From Bacillus sp. SKDU12 (GTDB lineage: Bacteria; Bacillota; Bacilli; Bacillales; Bacillaceae): a stretch of DNA of 64,000 nt. A program made the position numbers and the translations under genes. Where the stretch lies: contig NZ_MSRC01000011.1 of the NCBI RefSeq assembly GCF_010093085.1, positions 62,001 through 126,000 of the forward strand. The letters are read 5' to 3'. The number at the start of each line of letters is the position of its first letter. Position 1 is the stretch's first letter. The notes beneath the pieces were generated by a model, which worked only from the letters and a program-made list of their open reading frames with translations, was not told where the DNA came from and did not search any database. Shown here in pieces: positions 38,814 through 48,629 of the stretch.

Positions 38814-40226
38814 ATGAAGCCCGCTCACAACAAAAATGAGACAAACTTTCAAAGAAAGATGAAAAGCCGGCATCTCTTCATGCTTTCCTTAGGAGGTGTC
38901 ATCGGAACCGGGCTGTTTTTAAGCTCTGGCTATACCATTCAGCAGGCAGGCCCGGCGGGAACAATACTCGCTTACTTAGTCGGCGCTGGCATCGTCTATT
39001 TGGTCATGCTGTGCCTCGGTGAACTGGCAGTGGCCATGCCTGTGACGGGCGCCTTTCACACCTATACAGCTCAATACATAGGGCCAGGCACCGGGTTTAC
39101 AATCGCATGGCTGTACTGGCTGACATGGACCGTCGCATTAGGGTCAGAATTCACTGCGGCAGGCCTGTTAATGCAGCGCTGGTTTCCCCATACGTCCGTT
39201 TGGATGTGGAGCGCCGTCTTCGCGTTGCTCATTTTCTTGCTGAACGCCTTTTCGGTCAAGTTTTTCGCTGAATCAGAATTTTGGTTTTCCAGCATCAAAG
39301 TATTAGCCATAATATTGTTTATTCTTTTAGGCGGCTCTGCCATGTTCGGCATCATCCCGATTCAAGGCGGAGAAGACGCTCCGATACTGTCCAACTTCAC
39401 AGCGGAAGGCGGGCTCTTTCCAAATGGATTTGTCCCGATTTTGATGACGATGCTGTCCGTCAATTTTGCGTTTTCAGGAACTGAACTGATCGGAATCGCC
39501 GCAGGAGAAAGCGTTGATCCAGATAAGACGATCCCGAAGGCGATAAAAACAACAGTCTGGCGCCTCTCACTCTTTTTTGTCGGAACAATTTTTGTGCTGT
39601 CAGGGATGATTCCAATTCAAGATGCAGGCGTCATCAAAAGCCCGTTTGTCGCAGTCTTTGACAGAGTCGGTGTCCCGTACGCAGCTGATATCATGAACTT
39701 TGTTATCCTTACAGCCATCCTGTCTGCGGCAAATTCCGGACTCTACGCTTCATCCCGGATGCTGTGGTCATTATCAAAAGAAAAAACTCTTCACCCGGCA
39801 TTTGCAAAGCTGACGTCAAAAGGAACCCCGTTTAACGCGCTGATATTCAGTATGATCGGCGGCATTCTGTCATTATTGTCCAGCGTGTTTGCGCCAGACA
39901 CAGTGTACGTTGTGCTCGTGTCCATTTCCGGTTTTGCAGTCGTTGTCGTGTGGATGGGAATCGCCGCTTCTCAATTCATGTTCAGAAAACGTTATATTGA
40001 AGCAGGAAATAAGATCGCCGACTTGAAATACCGCACCCCGCTGTATCCATTCGTGCCGATTGCCGCGTTCCTGTTATGCCTGGCTTCAGTTATCGGCATC
40101 GCCTTTGATCCGAATCAAAGAATCGCCCTGTATTGCGGTATTCCGTTTATGGCCGTCTGCTATGTTGTGTATTACGCAAAAAAACGTAAAATCCAGCCGG
40201 CTGCTGATATGACGCATGTAAAATAA
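38814..40226 (+). CDS. mmuP: S-methylmethionine permease (APC family)
   Basis: A 470-residue APC-family permease with 12 predicted segments. The N-terminal consensus [15 protein letters not shown] and the [10 protein letters not shown] motif in segment 6 are typical. Orthologue of YbgF/MmuP, supplying the substrate of MmuM. Substrate is inferred from context and orthology. Confidence 0.88.
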   Translation: MKPAHNKNETNFQRKMKSRHLFMLSLGGVIGTGLFLSSGYTIQQAGPAGTILAYLVGAGIVYLVMLCLGELAVAMPVTGAFHTYTAQYIGPGTGFTIAWLYWLTWTVALGSEFTAAGLLMQRWFPHTSVWMWSAVFALLIFLLNAFSVKFFAESEFWFSSIKVLAIILFILLGGSAMFGIIPIQGGEDAPILSNFTAEGGLFPNGFVPILMTMLSVNFAFSGTELIGIAAGESVDPDKTIPKAIKTTVWRLSLFFVGTIFVLSGMIPIQDAGVIKSPFVAVFDRVGVPYAADIMNFVILTAILSAANSGLYASSRMLWSLSKEKTLHPAFAKLTSKGTPFNALIFSMIGGILSLLSSVFAPDTVYVVLVSISGFAVVVVWMGIAASQFMFRKRYIEAGNKIADLKYRTPLYPFVPIAAFLLCLASVIGIAFDPNQRIALYCGIPFMAVCYVVYYAKKRKIQPAADMTHVK

Positions 40227-40257
40227 AAAGAACCTGCCTCCGCACAGGTTCTTTTTC
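40226..40257. terminator. Bidirectional terminator between mmuP and ybgE
   Basis: Stem AAAAGAACCTG / CAGGTTCTTTT between convergent stops. Confidence 0.9.
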
Positions 40258-40261
40258 ATCT

Positions 40262-41332
40262 TTAAACTTCCACTGTCCAGTTAAAGGGTGCTTTCACTTT
40301 TCCAAGCTGAATATCTGTTAGTGTTTCATATAGTTTTTTCGAGATGTCTCCGATTTGTCCTTCGCCTACAAACACTGTTTTTCCATGAATATTGAGTTCT
40401 CCGACAGGCGTAACAACCGCTGCCGTACCAGTGCCAAAGACCTCAGTCAATTCACCGCGTGCAGCAGCCGCGTAAATCTCATCAATTGATATTCTCTCCT
40501 CACGAACCGGAATGCCCCAGCTGCGAATCAGTTCAATAGCAGACGCGCGTGTAATTCCGCTTAAAATACTCCCGCTTAAAGCCGGTGTGACAGCTTCTCC
40601 GTTGATGACAAAAAAGATGTTCATGCTCCCTACTTCTTCTACGTATTTCTTTTCAATAGCGTCCAGCCACAGCACTTGATCAAAGCCCAAATCATTCGCT
40701 TTTTGCTGCGCCTGAAGACTGGCGGCATAATTTCCGGACGTTTTTGCATTTCCGACTCCGCCATTTACAGCCCGCACGTACTCATCTTCGACATAGATGC
40801 TGACCGGCTTCAGCTGATCGTCGCCATAATAGGAGCCGACAGGCGAAAGCACGATCATAAATGTGTAGCTTTTGGATGCCTTTACCCCGAGACTCGGTTC
40901 TGTGGCAATGACAAACGGACGAATATACAGGGACGTTCCCTTTTCCTTAGGAACCCAATCTTTCTCCAGCTCAACTAATTGCGTCAATGCCTCAAGCACC
41001 AATTCTTCGTCTAAAGGAGGCATGCTCATACGCTCACACGACCTGTTCAGCCGTTTGATATTTTGATCCGGCCGGAACAAGAGCACTCTGCCATCTTCTG
41101 TTCTGTATGCTTTTAATCCTTCAAAGACAGCCTGGCCGTAATGAAAAACAGATGAAGACGGATCAAGCGTAAGCGGAGCGTATGGCGCAATTCTTGGATG
41201 ATGCCAGCCTATTCCTTCTTCATAATCCATCACAAACATATAATCTGTGAAAAATTTCCCGAATTCCAAAGATAACGGATCGGGTTTTTCCTTGTGAAAT
41301 GCGGTTTTTTCTCGTTCAATAAGCTTATTCAA
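40262..41332 (-). CDS. ybgE: Branched-chain amino acid aminotransferase
   Basis: A 356-residue class IV aminotransferase (fold type IV). The PLP Lys lies in GVGNAKTSGNY and the GTGTAAVVTPVG motif near the C-terminus binds the cofactor phosphate. It interconverts Leu, Ile, Val and their keto acids. I start at TTG 41332, eleven bases beyond AAAGGTG; GTG 41344 overlaps the ribosome site. Confidence 0.92.
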   Translation of the reverse strand: MNKLIEREKTAFHKEKPDPLSLEFGKFFTDYMFVMDYEEGIGWHHPRIAPYAPLTLDPSSSVFHYGQAVFEGLKAYRTEDGRVLLFRPDQNIKRLNRSCERMSMPPLDEELVLEALTQLVELEKDWVPKEKGTSLYIRPFVIATEPSLGVKASKSYTFMIVLSPVGSYYGDDQLKPVSIYVEDEYVRAVNGGVGNAKTSGNYAASLQAQQKANDLGFDQVLWLDAIEKKYVEEVGSMNIFFVINGEAVTPALSGSILSGITRASAIELIRSWGIPVREERISIDEIYAAAARGELTEVFGTGTAAVVTPVGELNIHGKTVFVGEGQIGDISKKLYETLTDIQLGKVKAPFNWTVEV

Positions 41333-41542
41333 TCTAATCAGCACACCTTTCAGTCTTAGTTGTTTAAATATTCTGTCTTTTTAAAGCTGCAAAAAATATA
41401 AAGTCTATCTCTTTTGATTATACGCCGCTTCCGTTGATAAATTTCAGAATATTCTTTATGATCTTCAGCTATTATACACTACATTCATTGTCAGATGAAG
41501 CTGTAATTTAAGAAACAGGCAATTTTATTCTGGCTGTCTGAT

Positions 41543-41818
41543 TTATACCGCTAAACAAAGGATGACAATGTGGCAAATCAGCAATATATACACCGCTATC
41601 CCAAATTGCCAATTGATCTTCCGCGCCCATGCAAACATCGCCATCAAAACAGGCAGCATCACGATTCCCGCCAGCTTGTTAACCGTCCGATCCGGACTGT
41701 TCGTTACATCGTAATGAATCGGTATCTCCGCCGGAAGAAAAGGGTAAAACGCAATTGATAGGATAAAAGCCGCAATCACCGCCCCCCACAGCGCTTTTCC
41801 ATTCATCAATAGAAACAT
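41543..41818 (-). CDS. ybgB: DUF1648-type small membrane protein
   Basis: A 91-residue protein with three hydrophobic segments. The motif LPAEIPIHYDVTNSPDR is the DUF1648 signature found at the N-terminus of SdpI-like immunity proteins. SdpI-like proteins protect against toxic peptides, but this short form has no proven role. Start ATG 41818. Located between ybgE and gltP; gamR-gamA-gamP of 168 is absent. Confidence 0.83.
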   Translation of the reverse strand: MFLLMNGKALWGAVIAAFILSIAFYPFLPAEIPIHYDVTNSPDRTVNKLAGIVMLPVLMAMFAWARKINWQFGIAVYILLICHIVILCLAV

Positions 41819-41960
41819 AGAACCACCATTCCTTTCGGAACTTTTTAACCAACATAATGAAAGCGCTATCAAAATAAAATATTTTAAAAAAGGTGTTTGT
41901 CTTTGATTCACGAATGATATGAATATGCCTGTATTCTATCATTCTAAAGGGGGGATTCAT

Positions 41961-43205
41961 TTGAAAAAATTAATTGCGTTTCACATTTTAATCGCTTTAG
42001 CGGCCGGCGCAGTAATCGGACACTTTTTTCCTGATTTCGGAATGGCGCTGAGACCTGTCGGGGATGGATTTATCCGTTTGATAAAAATGATTGTCGTGCC
42101 GATTGTGTTTTCTACTATTGTCATCGGTGCCGCAGGAAGCGGTAGTATGAAAAAAATGGGCGCCCTCGGCATCAAGACGATTATTTGGTTTGAAGTCATC
42201 ACCACACTTGTATTGGCACTTGGACTTTTATTAGCGAATGTCTTGAAGCCTGGTGCCGGGCTTAATCTCTCCCATCTGGCGAAAAAAGATATCAATGAAC
42301 TGTCCGGTTACACAGAAAAAGTTGTTGATTTCAAACAAATGGTTCTTGATATTATTCCTACAAACATTATTGATGTAATGGCCAGAAACGATCTGCTTGC
42401 CGTTATTTTCTTTGCCATTTTGTTCGGCGTCGCCGCTGCAGGCATTGGCAAAGCATCTGAACCAGTGATGAATTTCTTTGAATCTGCCGCGCAAATTATG
42501 TTCAAACTCACGCAAATCGTCATGGTGACTGCCCCCATCGGCGTATTAGCCTTGATGGCTGCCTCTGTTGGCCAATATGGCATTGAGCTCCTTTTTCCTA
42601 TGTTTAAATTGGTTGGCACAGTATTCCTTGGTCTATTCCTGATCCTCTTTGTCCTCTTTCCGCTTGTCGGTCTCATCTTTCATATTAGGTATTTCGAAGT
42701 ATTAAAAATGATATGGGATCTGTTTTTGATCGCTTTTTCCACCACCAGCACAGAAACCATTCTCCCTCAGCTGATGGACAGAATGGAGAAATACGGCTGT
42801 CCGAAACGAGTGGTATCATTCGTCGTTCCCTCCGGCTTGTCATTGAACTGTGACGGCTCCAGCTTATATTTATCGGTTTCCTGTATTTTTTTGGCGCAGG
42901 CCTTTCATGTAGAGATGCCGTTGTCCCAGCAGCTGCTCATGATGCTTGTGCTTGTCATGACCAGTAAAGGCATCGCAGCAGTTCCGTCAGGGTCGCTTGT
43001 TGTCCTTCTGGCGACTGCCAATGCTGTAGGGCTTCCCGCTGAAGGTGTTGCCATTATAGCAGGCGTTGACCGCGTCATGGACATGGCAAGAACAGGCGTA
43101 AACGTGCCGGGGCATGCGATGGCCTGCATCGTGGTGTCAAAATGGGAAAAAGCCTTCCGACAAAAAGAATGGGCCTCCGTAAACGGACAAACCGAAAGCT
43201 TATAA
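41961..43205 (+). CDS. gltP: Proton/glutamate symporter
   Basis: A 414-residue DAACS-family transporter. Hairpin-loop serine motif AFSTTSTETILP and substrate-site segment MDMARTGVNVPGH are conserved. It takes up glutamate and aspartate. The start is TTG 41961 with AAAGGGGGGA five bases away. Confidence 0.92.
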   Translation: MKKLIAFHILIALAAGAVIGHFFPDFGMALRPVGDGFIRLIKMIVVPIVFSTIVIGAAGSGSMKKMGALGIKTIIWFEVITTLVLALGLLLANVLKPGAGLNLSHLAKKDINELSGYTEKVVDFKQMVLDIIPTNIIDVMARNDLLAVIFFAILFGVAAAGIGKASEPVMNFFESAAQIMFKLTQIVMVTAPIGVLALMAASVGQYGIELLFPMFKLVGTVFLGLFLILFVLFPLVGLIFHIRYFEVLKMIWDLFLIAFSTTSTETILPQLMDRMEKYGCPKRVVSFVVPSGLSLNCDGSSLYLSVSCIFLAQAFHVEMPLSQQLLMMLVLVMTSKGIAAVPSGSLVVLLATANAVGLPAEGVAIIAGVDRVMDMARTGVNVPGHAMACIVVSKWEKAFRQKEWASVNGQTESL

Positions 43206-43239
43206 AAAAAGAACACCTCATTCCCGAGGTGTTCTTTCC
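43203..43239. terminator. Bidirectional terminator between gltP and trhO
   Basis: Stem AAAGAACACCTC / GAGGTGTTCTTT between convergent stops. Confidence 0.9.
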
Positions 43240-43240
43240 A

Positions 43241-44212
<972 letters not shown>

Positions 44213-44435
44213 TTAAACACCCTGTTCACTTATAGTTAGTTGTTATGCACACTATACTATATCATACAGGAAAATCCCGCAAAGATGAACAGATCCGCCC
44301 AGACTGATAAAAATACCCAAACTCTTACAAACCTAAACAGCGCAAGGATTCATCAATCAATAAGCGTATTTTCCATTAAATCACCAATGATTGTAGTTAT
44401 CTGAAATCTATTCATCATTCTTCTTCAAAATAAAT

Positions 44436-44528
44436 TTACCGGCTCATCCAAACGTTCTCCCGCCATTTCAAGGTTTGTTGAAGGAACACCTGACCCAGTT
44501 CAGATAATTGGACAAAAAATGATATCAT
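44436..44528 (-). other. Possible 30-codon frame or gene relic after ybfN
   Basis: The minus strand of the 350-base gap between ybfN and trhO holds the short frame MISFFVQLSELGQVFLQQTL... ending MSR. A stop lies three codons before its ATG and no ribosome site is visible. ybfO and ybfP occupy this place in 168, so it may be a scrap of one of them. The rest of the gap shows nothing recognisable. Confidence 0.2.
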
Positions 44529-44560
44529 AGCGCCTTATTCAGGGACTGAAAGAAGCTTTA

Positions 44561-44839
44561 TCAAGATCCGCTCATCACCTGCTGAAAGTAAAACCGATAC
44601 GTATTTCGTAAAAATGTCTCAACCGGAAGCTGCACGTTTGCTTGGTATTTGCTGATGATAAACGGGAACCGCTCGATTCCTTTCGCTCGCAAATCACTCG
44701 CCCGCTCTTCATCTAGCGCCTTCTCCTGCAGAACAGCTTCAACAATCGGCCAACACGCTTCCCTCAGCTGTCTCAGGACGGCTTCATTTCCAGTGTTCTG
44801 ATAATCTATGATCCAGCTGACGATTTGTTTCTCCATCAT
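44561..44839 (-). CDS. ybfN: YbfN, small helical protein resembling a sigma-70 region
   Basis: A 92-residue helical protein. The pattern [20 protein letters not shown] and the later [20 protein letters not shown] resembles helices of sigma-70 region 2, but no -10 or -35 recognition domain follows. ATG 44839 is chosen; GTG 44845 is possible. It follows psd after 27 bases and may belong to the pssA operon. Function unknown. Confidence 0.75.
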   Translation of the reverse strand: MMEKQIVSWIIDYQNTGNEAVLRQLREACWPIVEAVLQEKALDEERASDLRAKGIERFPFIISKYQANVQLPVETFLRNTYRFYFQQVMSGS

Positions 44840-44872
44840 TCTCACCTTTCTTCAAAAAAAGAGGCGCTGCGT

Positions 44873-45679
44873 TTATGCATGCTCCTCTTTATCTTCATAA
44901 CCTATCAGTTCTCCGACTCGGACTTCCTGGCCTTCTATTAAATTAGGGGACGGATGGAACGCGTCCTTTTCAAATATCAAAATGACGGTTGAACCAAATG
45001 AAAAGTAACCCAGCTCCTCGCCGATCTTCAATTCATCCCGTGTATTTGTCTGCACGATCGAATTAATATTCATCGCGCCGACAGGGATCATCAGAGCATG
45101 CCGTGTGCCGCTATTCAGCTCGTATACAAACCGGTAATTCTTCGACAGCACGTCTTTTCCGTATGTTAACCCTAGTTGATTTACTGGATATGAGCGATTC
45201 CCAAGTTCAGCCACCTTTTGGTACTTGCAGCTGATCGGGGCATGGAAACGATGATAATGACGCGGGCTTAAATACAGGACAACGAAGTATCCCCCGTTGT
45301 AGTGATGGTCAGCGCTTTTACAGCCGGTCAGCTCAGCGAATGAGTAATCTTTTCCTTTTACCGTAAAAGTTTGATTATTGTTGATTGTTCCTACAGTCTG
45401 AACCACTCCATCAACAGGGCTGACCACCGCATCCGCCTCTTTTGAAACAGGGCGCCGCTCCATATTAATATTCCGAATGAACAGTTCGGACAATGAACCG
45501 TAATCAGCGGCCGAACCGTCAACATCACCCCAGTTGATCCGAAAATGCTTCGAGAAAAGCGGAATAACAGGCTTGCTGATTTTTGACTCACAAAACCCTT
45601 TAATCATATAGGATGACAGACGATGATTCGTCAGCTCTATCAATGATCGATACAGAATTCTTACAGCCGTATTAAACAT
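44873..45679 (-). CDS. psd: Phosphatidylserine decarboxylase proenzyme
   Basis: A 268-residue proenzyme. The self-cleavage site GST lies in FGSTVILIFEK near the C-terminus and yields the pyruvoyl group. Conserved His lie in HRFHAP. It makes phosphatidylethanolamine from the product of PssA. It overlaps ybfM by eight bases in the pssA-ybfM-psd operon. Confidence 0.94.
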   Translation of the reverse strand: MFNTAVRILYRSLIELTNHRLSSYMIKGFCESKISKPVIPLFSKHFRINWGDVDGSAADYGSLSELFIRNINMERRPVSKEADAVVSPVDGVVQTVGTINNNQTFTVKGKDYSFAELTGCKSADHHYNGGYFVVLYLSPRHYHRFHAPISCKYQKVAELGNRSYPVNQLGLTYGKDVLSKNYRFVYELNSGTRHALMIPVGAMNINSIVQTNTRDELKIGEELGYFSFGSTVILIFEKDAFHPSPNLIEGQEVRVGELIGYEDKEEHA

Positions 45680-46160
45680 GAATAATCCCTATAACCCTTC
45701 CAATTGTAATAAAAATAAAGCACCATAAAAAGGCGCCGATTGCCGCAAACGTAATATACGTTTTCAGGTTCATTTTGCCGATACCCGAAAAGTAGCACGT
45801 CACATGTCTGACGCCGGGAATGAAATAACCTAAAATAAGAGAATATGGACCGTATTTATTCATCCATTTTTCAACTTTCACCATTCTCTTTTCTTTTAAG
45901 CCGACCCACTTGCCGTACTTGTCGATGAACGGGCGCCCGGCTTTTCTGCCGATCATGTAGCTGATCAGCATACCTAACAAAGCTCCGGCAAAGCTGATCA
46001 AGATCGCAAGCTCATAATTCAGCGCATCAGTATGCGTGAAGTAACCAACAACGGTCATCATGACTTCATCCGGAATCGGCAGTCCAACAATTCCTAGCAC
46101 CAGCATCAAAAAAATAGCGAGATAACCGTAATCCGCTATGAGCTGCTGAACTAATTCCAT
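45672..46160 (-). CDS. ybfM: DedA/SNARE-associated family membrane protein
   Basis: A 162-residue DedA-family protein with about five hydrophobic segments. The motifs FAGALLGMLISYMIGRKAG and FIPGVRHVTCYFSG are typical. DedA proteins are thought to flip or carry lipids. Its position between pssA and psd, overlapping both, supports a link to phosphatidylethanolamine synthesis. Confidence 0.9.
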   Translation of the reverse strand: MELVQQLIADYGYLAIFLMLVLGIVGLPIPDEVMMTVVGYFTHTDALNYELAILISFAGALLGMLISYMIGRKAGRPFIDKYGKWVGLKEKRMVKVEKWMNKYGPYSLILGYFIPGVRHVTCYFSGIGKMNLKTYITFAAIGAFLWCFIFITIGRVIGIIHV

Positions 46161-46684
46161 CTCTCGGACTCCAGATTTTCTGCCGTATGTTTTTTAAAAT
46201 GAGGGAATTTTATTTTACTCACCATTAAATAGGAAAGTCCGCAAGTGCCGATTGCCAGCAGGATCGGGTTATAGACAAAGCTGAGAATAACAAGACACAT
46301 ACCCGCAAATGGAATCGGCATTCCGATAAAGGTCGGAAGCTTGCTTTGCTCCGTATTAAATTTAGAGAGTCGAAGCATTCCGCAAATGCTGTATGTCAAT
46401 GCGCATAAAATTCCGATAAACGGAAGGGCGTATAATGAGACACTGTATGCAAGCATAGAGGGAGCCACACCAAACGTCACAAGATCGGCAAATGAATCAA
46501 GTTCTCTTCCCATATCAGAAACGGCATTCAGTTTACGTGCTGCCAGCCCGTCAAAAAAATCGAGAAACATGCCGGTGAAAATAAAAAGCACTGCTGAATG
46601 AATGTTGTGATATAACAAAGAATGAATCGCCAGCAGTCCACAAGTAAAGTTTCCTATCGTAATCATACAGGGGATATAATTCAC
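46151..46684 (-). CDS. pssA: CDP-diacylglycerol-serine phosphatidyltransferase
   Basis: A 177-residue CDP-alcohol phosphatidyltransferase with five or six hydrophobic segments. The active-site motif spans DFFDGLAARKLNAVSDMGRE, with ELDSFAD completing the Asp ligands. GTG start with GGAGG upstream. First gene of the phosphatidylethanolamine operon. Confidence 0.94.
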   Translation of the reverse strand: MNYIPCMITIGNFTCGLLAIHSLLYHNIHSAVLFIFTGMFLDFFDGLAARKLNAVSDMGRELDSFADLVTFGVAPSMLAYSVSLYALPFIGILCALTYSICGMLRLSKFNTEQSKLPTFIGMPIPFAGMCLVILSFVYNPILLAIGTCGLSYLMVSKIKFPHFKKHTAENLESERWN

Positions 46685-46883
46685 AGTGTAACCAAACCTC
46701 CAATTGTAAAACCATCTATATCATTCGACGATATGGATCGAATAGCGTTACAGGGAAAAATTTTCTTCTCTTAAGCATAATAACATAGAATGCCCTCAAA
46801 AAAGCAGCACTCAAATTCTATTATTATACAACATTTGTTACCTGTTGAACAATGAATGTCATTCTTTTCATGTTTTTACTATT

Positions 46884-47768
46884 TTATTCCCCGCCCAAAA
46901 AAGACAAGATCCGTTGATTAATGTACTTTGGCTGCTCAAGAGATAATAGATGCCCGGCGTTCATTACGGTTTCAGCTTGAATTTCCGGCACTAATACTGC
47001 AGCCCGTTCTAAAGCCATTTGCTGATGGTACATGACCTCGTGTTCACCGAACATTAGCAGCATCGGGACCTCAATCGATTTTAACTCCCGATCTGTAAAC
47101 ACGTATGGGAAACCGTTTTCTGTCGGCTTCAGGCTTCTTTGTTCATCCTGCCATTCCACACCCGCCACAATTTGTCTTTGCAGCACAGGATGCAAATCAT
47201 AACGGCTGTCTGTGATCCACTCGATATACGCCTCTGCTCCTCTTGCCCCCGTAAGTCTTGCAGCATATTTATAGACATCTGGATGAAATGAAATAAACGC
47301 CTCAGCAGGACTCATAACAACTGCCCGCTCTACTCTTTCAGGCGCATGGAGCAAAAAATTCACAATATGAGATCCGCCAAGTGAAAGACCTGCCAGATGC
47401 GCCGTCTCAATTCCAAGAGAGTCTAAGACGTCTTTCAGCCATTCTGCGCAATCTGCTCTCGCAGCCAGAGCAGCTGATGGTATACTTTTATTTTTGTCTC
47501 CTATTATATCGACTGCATATGTACGATATTGACTGCTCCACTCCGCGATATTCGGATACCACATCGCAGAGCTGAAGAGGCCGCCGTGAAGCAAAACGAG
47601 CGAAGGTGCGTCCTTTGGCCCGCTTGCAATAATATGTGTTTTTCCAAAACGAGTAGAAACATAGAATGCTTCCGACTCAATCGGCCACAAAGAAAGGCTT
47701 TGATCATATGCCTTGTAAAAGCGAAGGCCCCTATCTGCCGTGGCAATCTGCATTGAATCTTGTATCAT
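46884..47768 (-). CDS. ybfK: Alpha/beta-hydrolase carboxylesterase
   Basis: A 294-residue alpha/beta-hydrolase. Oxyanion motif LLHGGLFSS, nucleophile Ser in LAGLSLGG, acid Asp/Glu around LMFGEHEVM and His in NAGHLLSLEQP. No signal peptide. Orthologue of the YbfK carboxylesterase. Natural substrate unknown. Confidence 0.88.
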   Translation of the reverse strand: MIQDSMQIATADRGLRFYKAYDQSLSLWPIESEAFYVSTRFGKTHIIASGPKDAPSLVLLHGGLFSSAMWYPNIAEWSSQYRTYAVDIIGDKNKSIPSAALAARADCAEWLKDVLDSLGIETAHLAGLSLGGSHIVNFLLHAPERVERAVVMSPAEAFISFHPDVYKYAARLTGARGAEAYIEWITDSRYDLHPVLQRQIVAGVEWQDEQRSLKPTENGFPYVFTDRELKSIEVPMLLMFGEHEVMYHQQMALERAAVLVPEIQAETVMNAGHLLSLEQPKYINQRILSFLGGE

Positions 47769-47905
47769 CTTCTTCTTTTTCCTCCGGGTTTGATTGATAT
47801 AAAATAAAGGAATATGATCCTTTTGTCTCGTAAGAAAAAATACCTAAACCTTATTATCTCACATTATAAATTTCCAGTATATAGTTTGGCTTTCTGCAAT
47901 ACATA

Positions 47906-47943
47906 AAAAAAGACGGCTTCCTTTGAAATCAAGGAAACCGCCT
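47906..47943 (-). terminator. Terminator after ybfJ
   Basis: Stem GGCGGTTTCCTTGA / TCAAAGGAAGCCGTC then seven T residues on the minus strand. Confidence 0.88.
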
Positions 47944-48310
47944 ATTCTGTGAAAATGAATGGTATGACTTTGTCTTTCTTATCCTCTGTTAATGAAATGT
48001 GATGGGTTGCTGACTTTTCAGCCTTTGTCAATGCAACAGAGTAGTCGCCTTTTCTGCCTGTATCCCATTTGATGTCTCCGTTTTTGCCTGTTTTTCCAAG
48101 GATTTCGCCAATCTCTGTACTCGGCTGCTGATCTGAGGCGGGCGCTTTGACAATCGTCACTTGAACCCCTTCGACCGGCAGCCCCTCGGCATCCTCCATA
48201 TGAAGTGTGACAGGAATAGCTGGTTCTTTCTGAGAAGAATGCGACTGAGAACTGCATCCGCATAAAAACAAAATGGACATCAAAATCGCTAGTCTGCTGT
48301 ATTTATTCAT
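47942..48310 (-). CDS. ybfJ: Lipoprotein YbfJ
   Basis: A 122-residue lipoprotein with lipobox LFLCGCSS. A FixH-like beta-sandwich follows (VTLHMEDAEGLPVEG). I start at ATG 48310 (MNKYSRLA); the frame continues upstream only because it runs into the mpr relic. Its ATG overlaps the old mpr stop, as if the two were once translationally coupled. With mpr decayed, its promoter is unclear. Confidence 0.82.
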   Translation of the reverse strand: MNKYSRLAILMSILFLCGCSSQSHSSQKEPAIPVTLHMEDAEGLPVEGVQVTIVKAPASDQQPSTEIGEILGKTGKNGDIKWDTGRKGDYSVALTKAEKSATHHISLTEDKKDKVIPFIFTE

Positions 48311-48540
48311 TTGCCCAATATTGAATATTGTTGAATCCATCATTCATCACCCTTGTTCCCAAGTTATATGACGATCCCCCGTTCGTATAAATCACAATAG
48401 CTGTATGACCTGTATCACTGTCATTCCGATAACCTAGCGAGCTGCTTTGGCAGCTGTACGGTATCGGTTGTATAGGTCAGCTTATACGTTTCAGCAGAGC
48501 AAATCGGCATTAAGTCAATCACCCCTATACACGGAAGAAC
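48303..48540 (-). pseudogene. mpr: Relic of the 3' end of mpr (glutamyl endopeptidase)
   Basis: Minus-strand reading gives SAETYKLTYTTDT, then after a frameshift (one extra base) RNDSDTGHTAIVIYTNGGSS and NLGTRVMNDGFNNIQYWANE before TAA at 48303. These match the C-terminal third of B. subtilis Mpr, a secreted Glu-specific serine protease. The catalytic Ser segment (GCQSGSPV in 168) is scrambled by the shift. No upstream mpr sequence remains before the purT terminator, so the gene is both truncated and frameshifted. Confidence 0.85.
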
Positions 48541-48592
48541 ATTTTACATCACAAAGCTTTCAATACATGTGATAAAACTTTGATCGGGAATC

Positions 48593-48621
48593 AAAACAGA
48601 CCTTGCTCAAGACAAGGCCTG
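48593..48621 (-). terminator. Terminator after purT
   Basis: Minus-strand stem CAGGCCTTG / CAAGGTCTG followed by TTTTG. Confidence 0.8.
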
Positions 48622-48629
48622 CTCAAACT

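Noticed and set aside
48311-48344. Upstream start for YbfJ (MMDSTIFNIGQ...)
   Set aside because: Those bases are the end of the mpr relic in another frame; the lipoprotein signal starts at MNKYSRLA.
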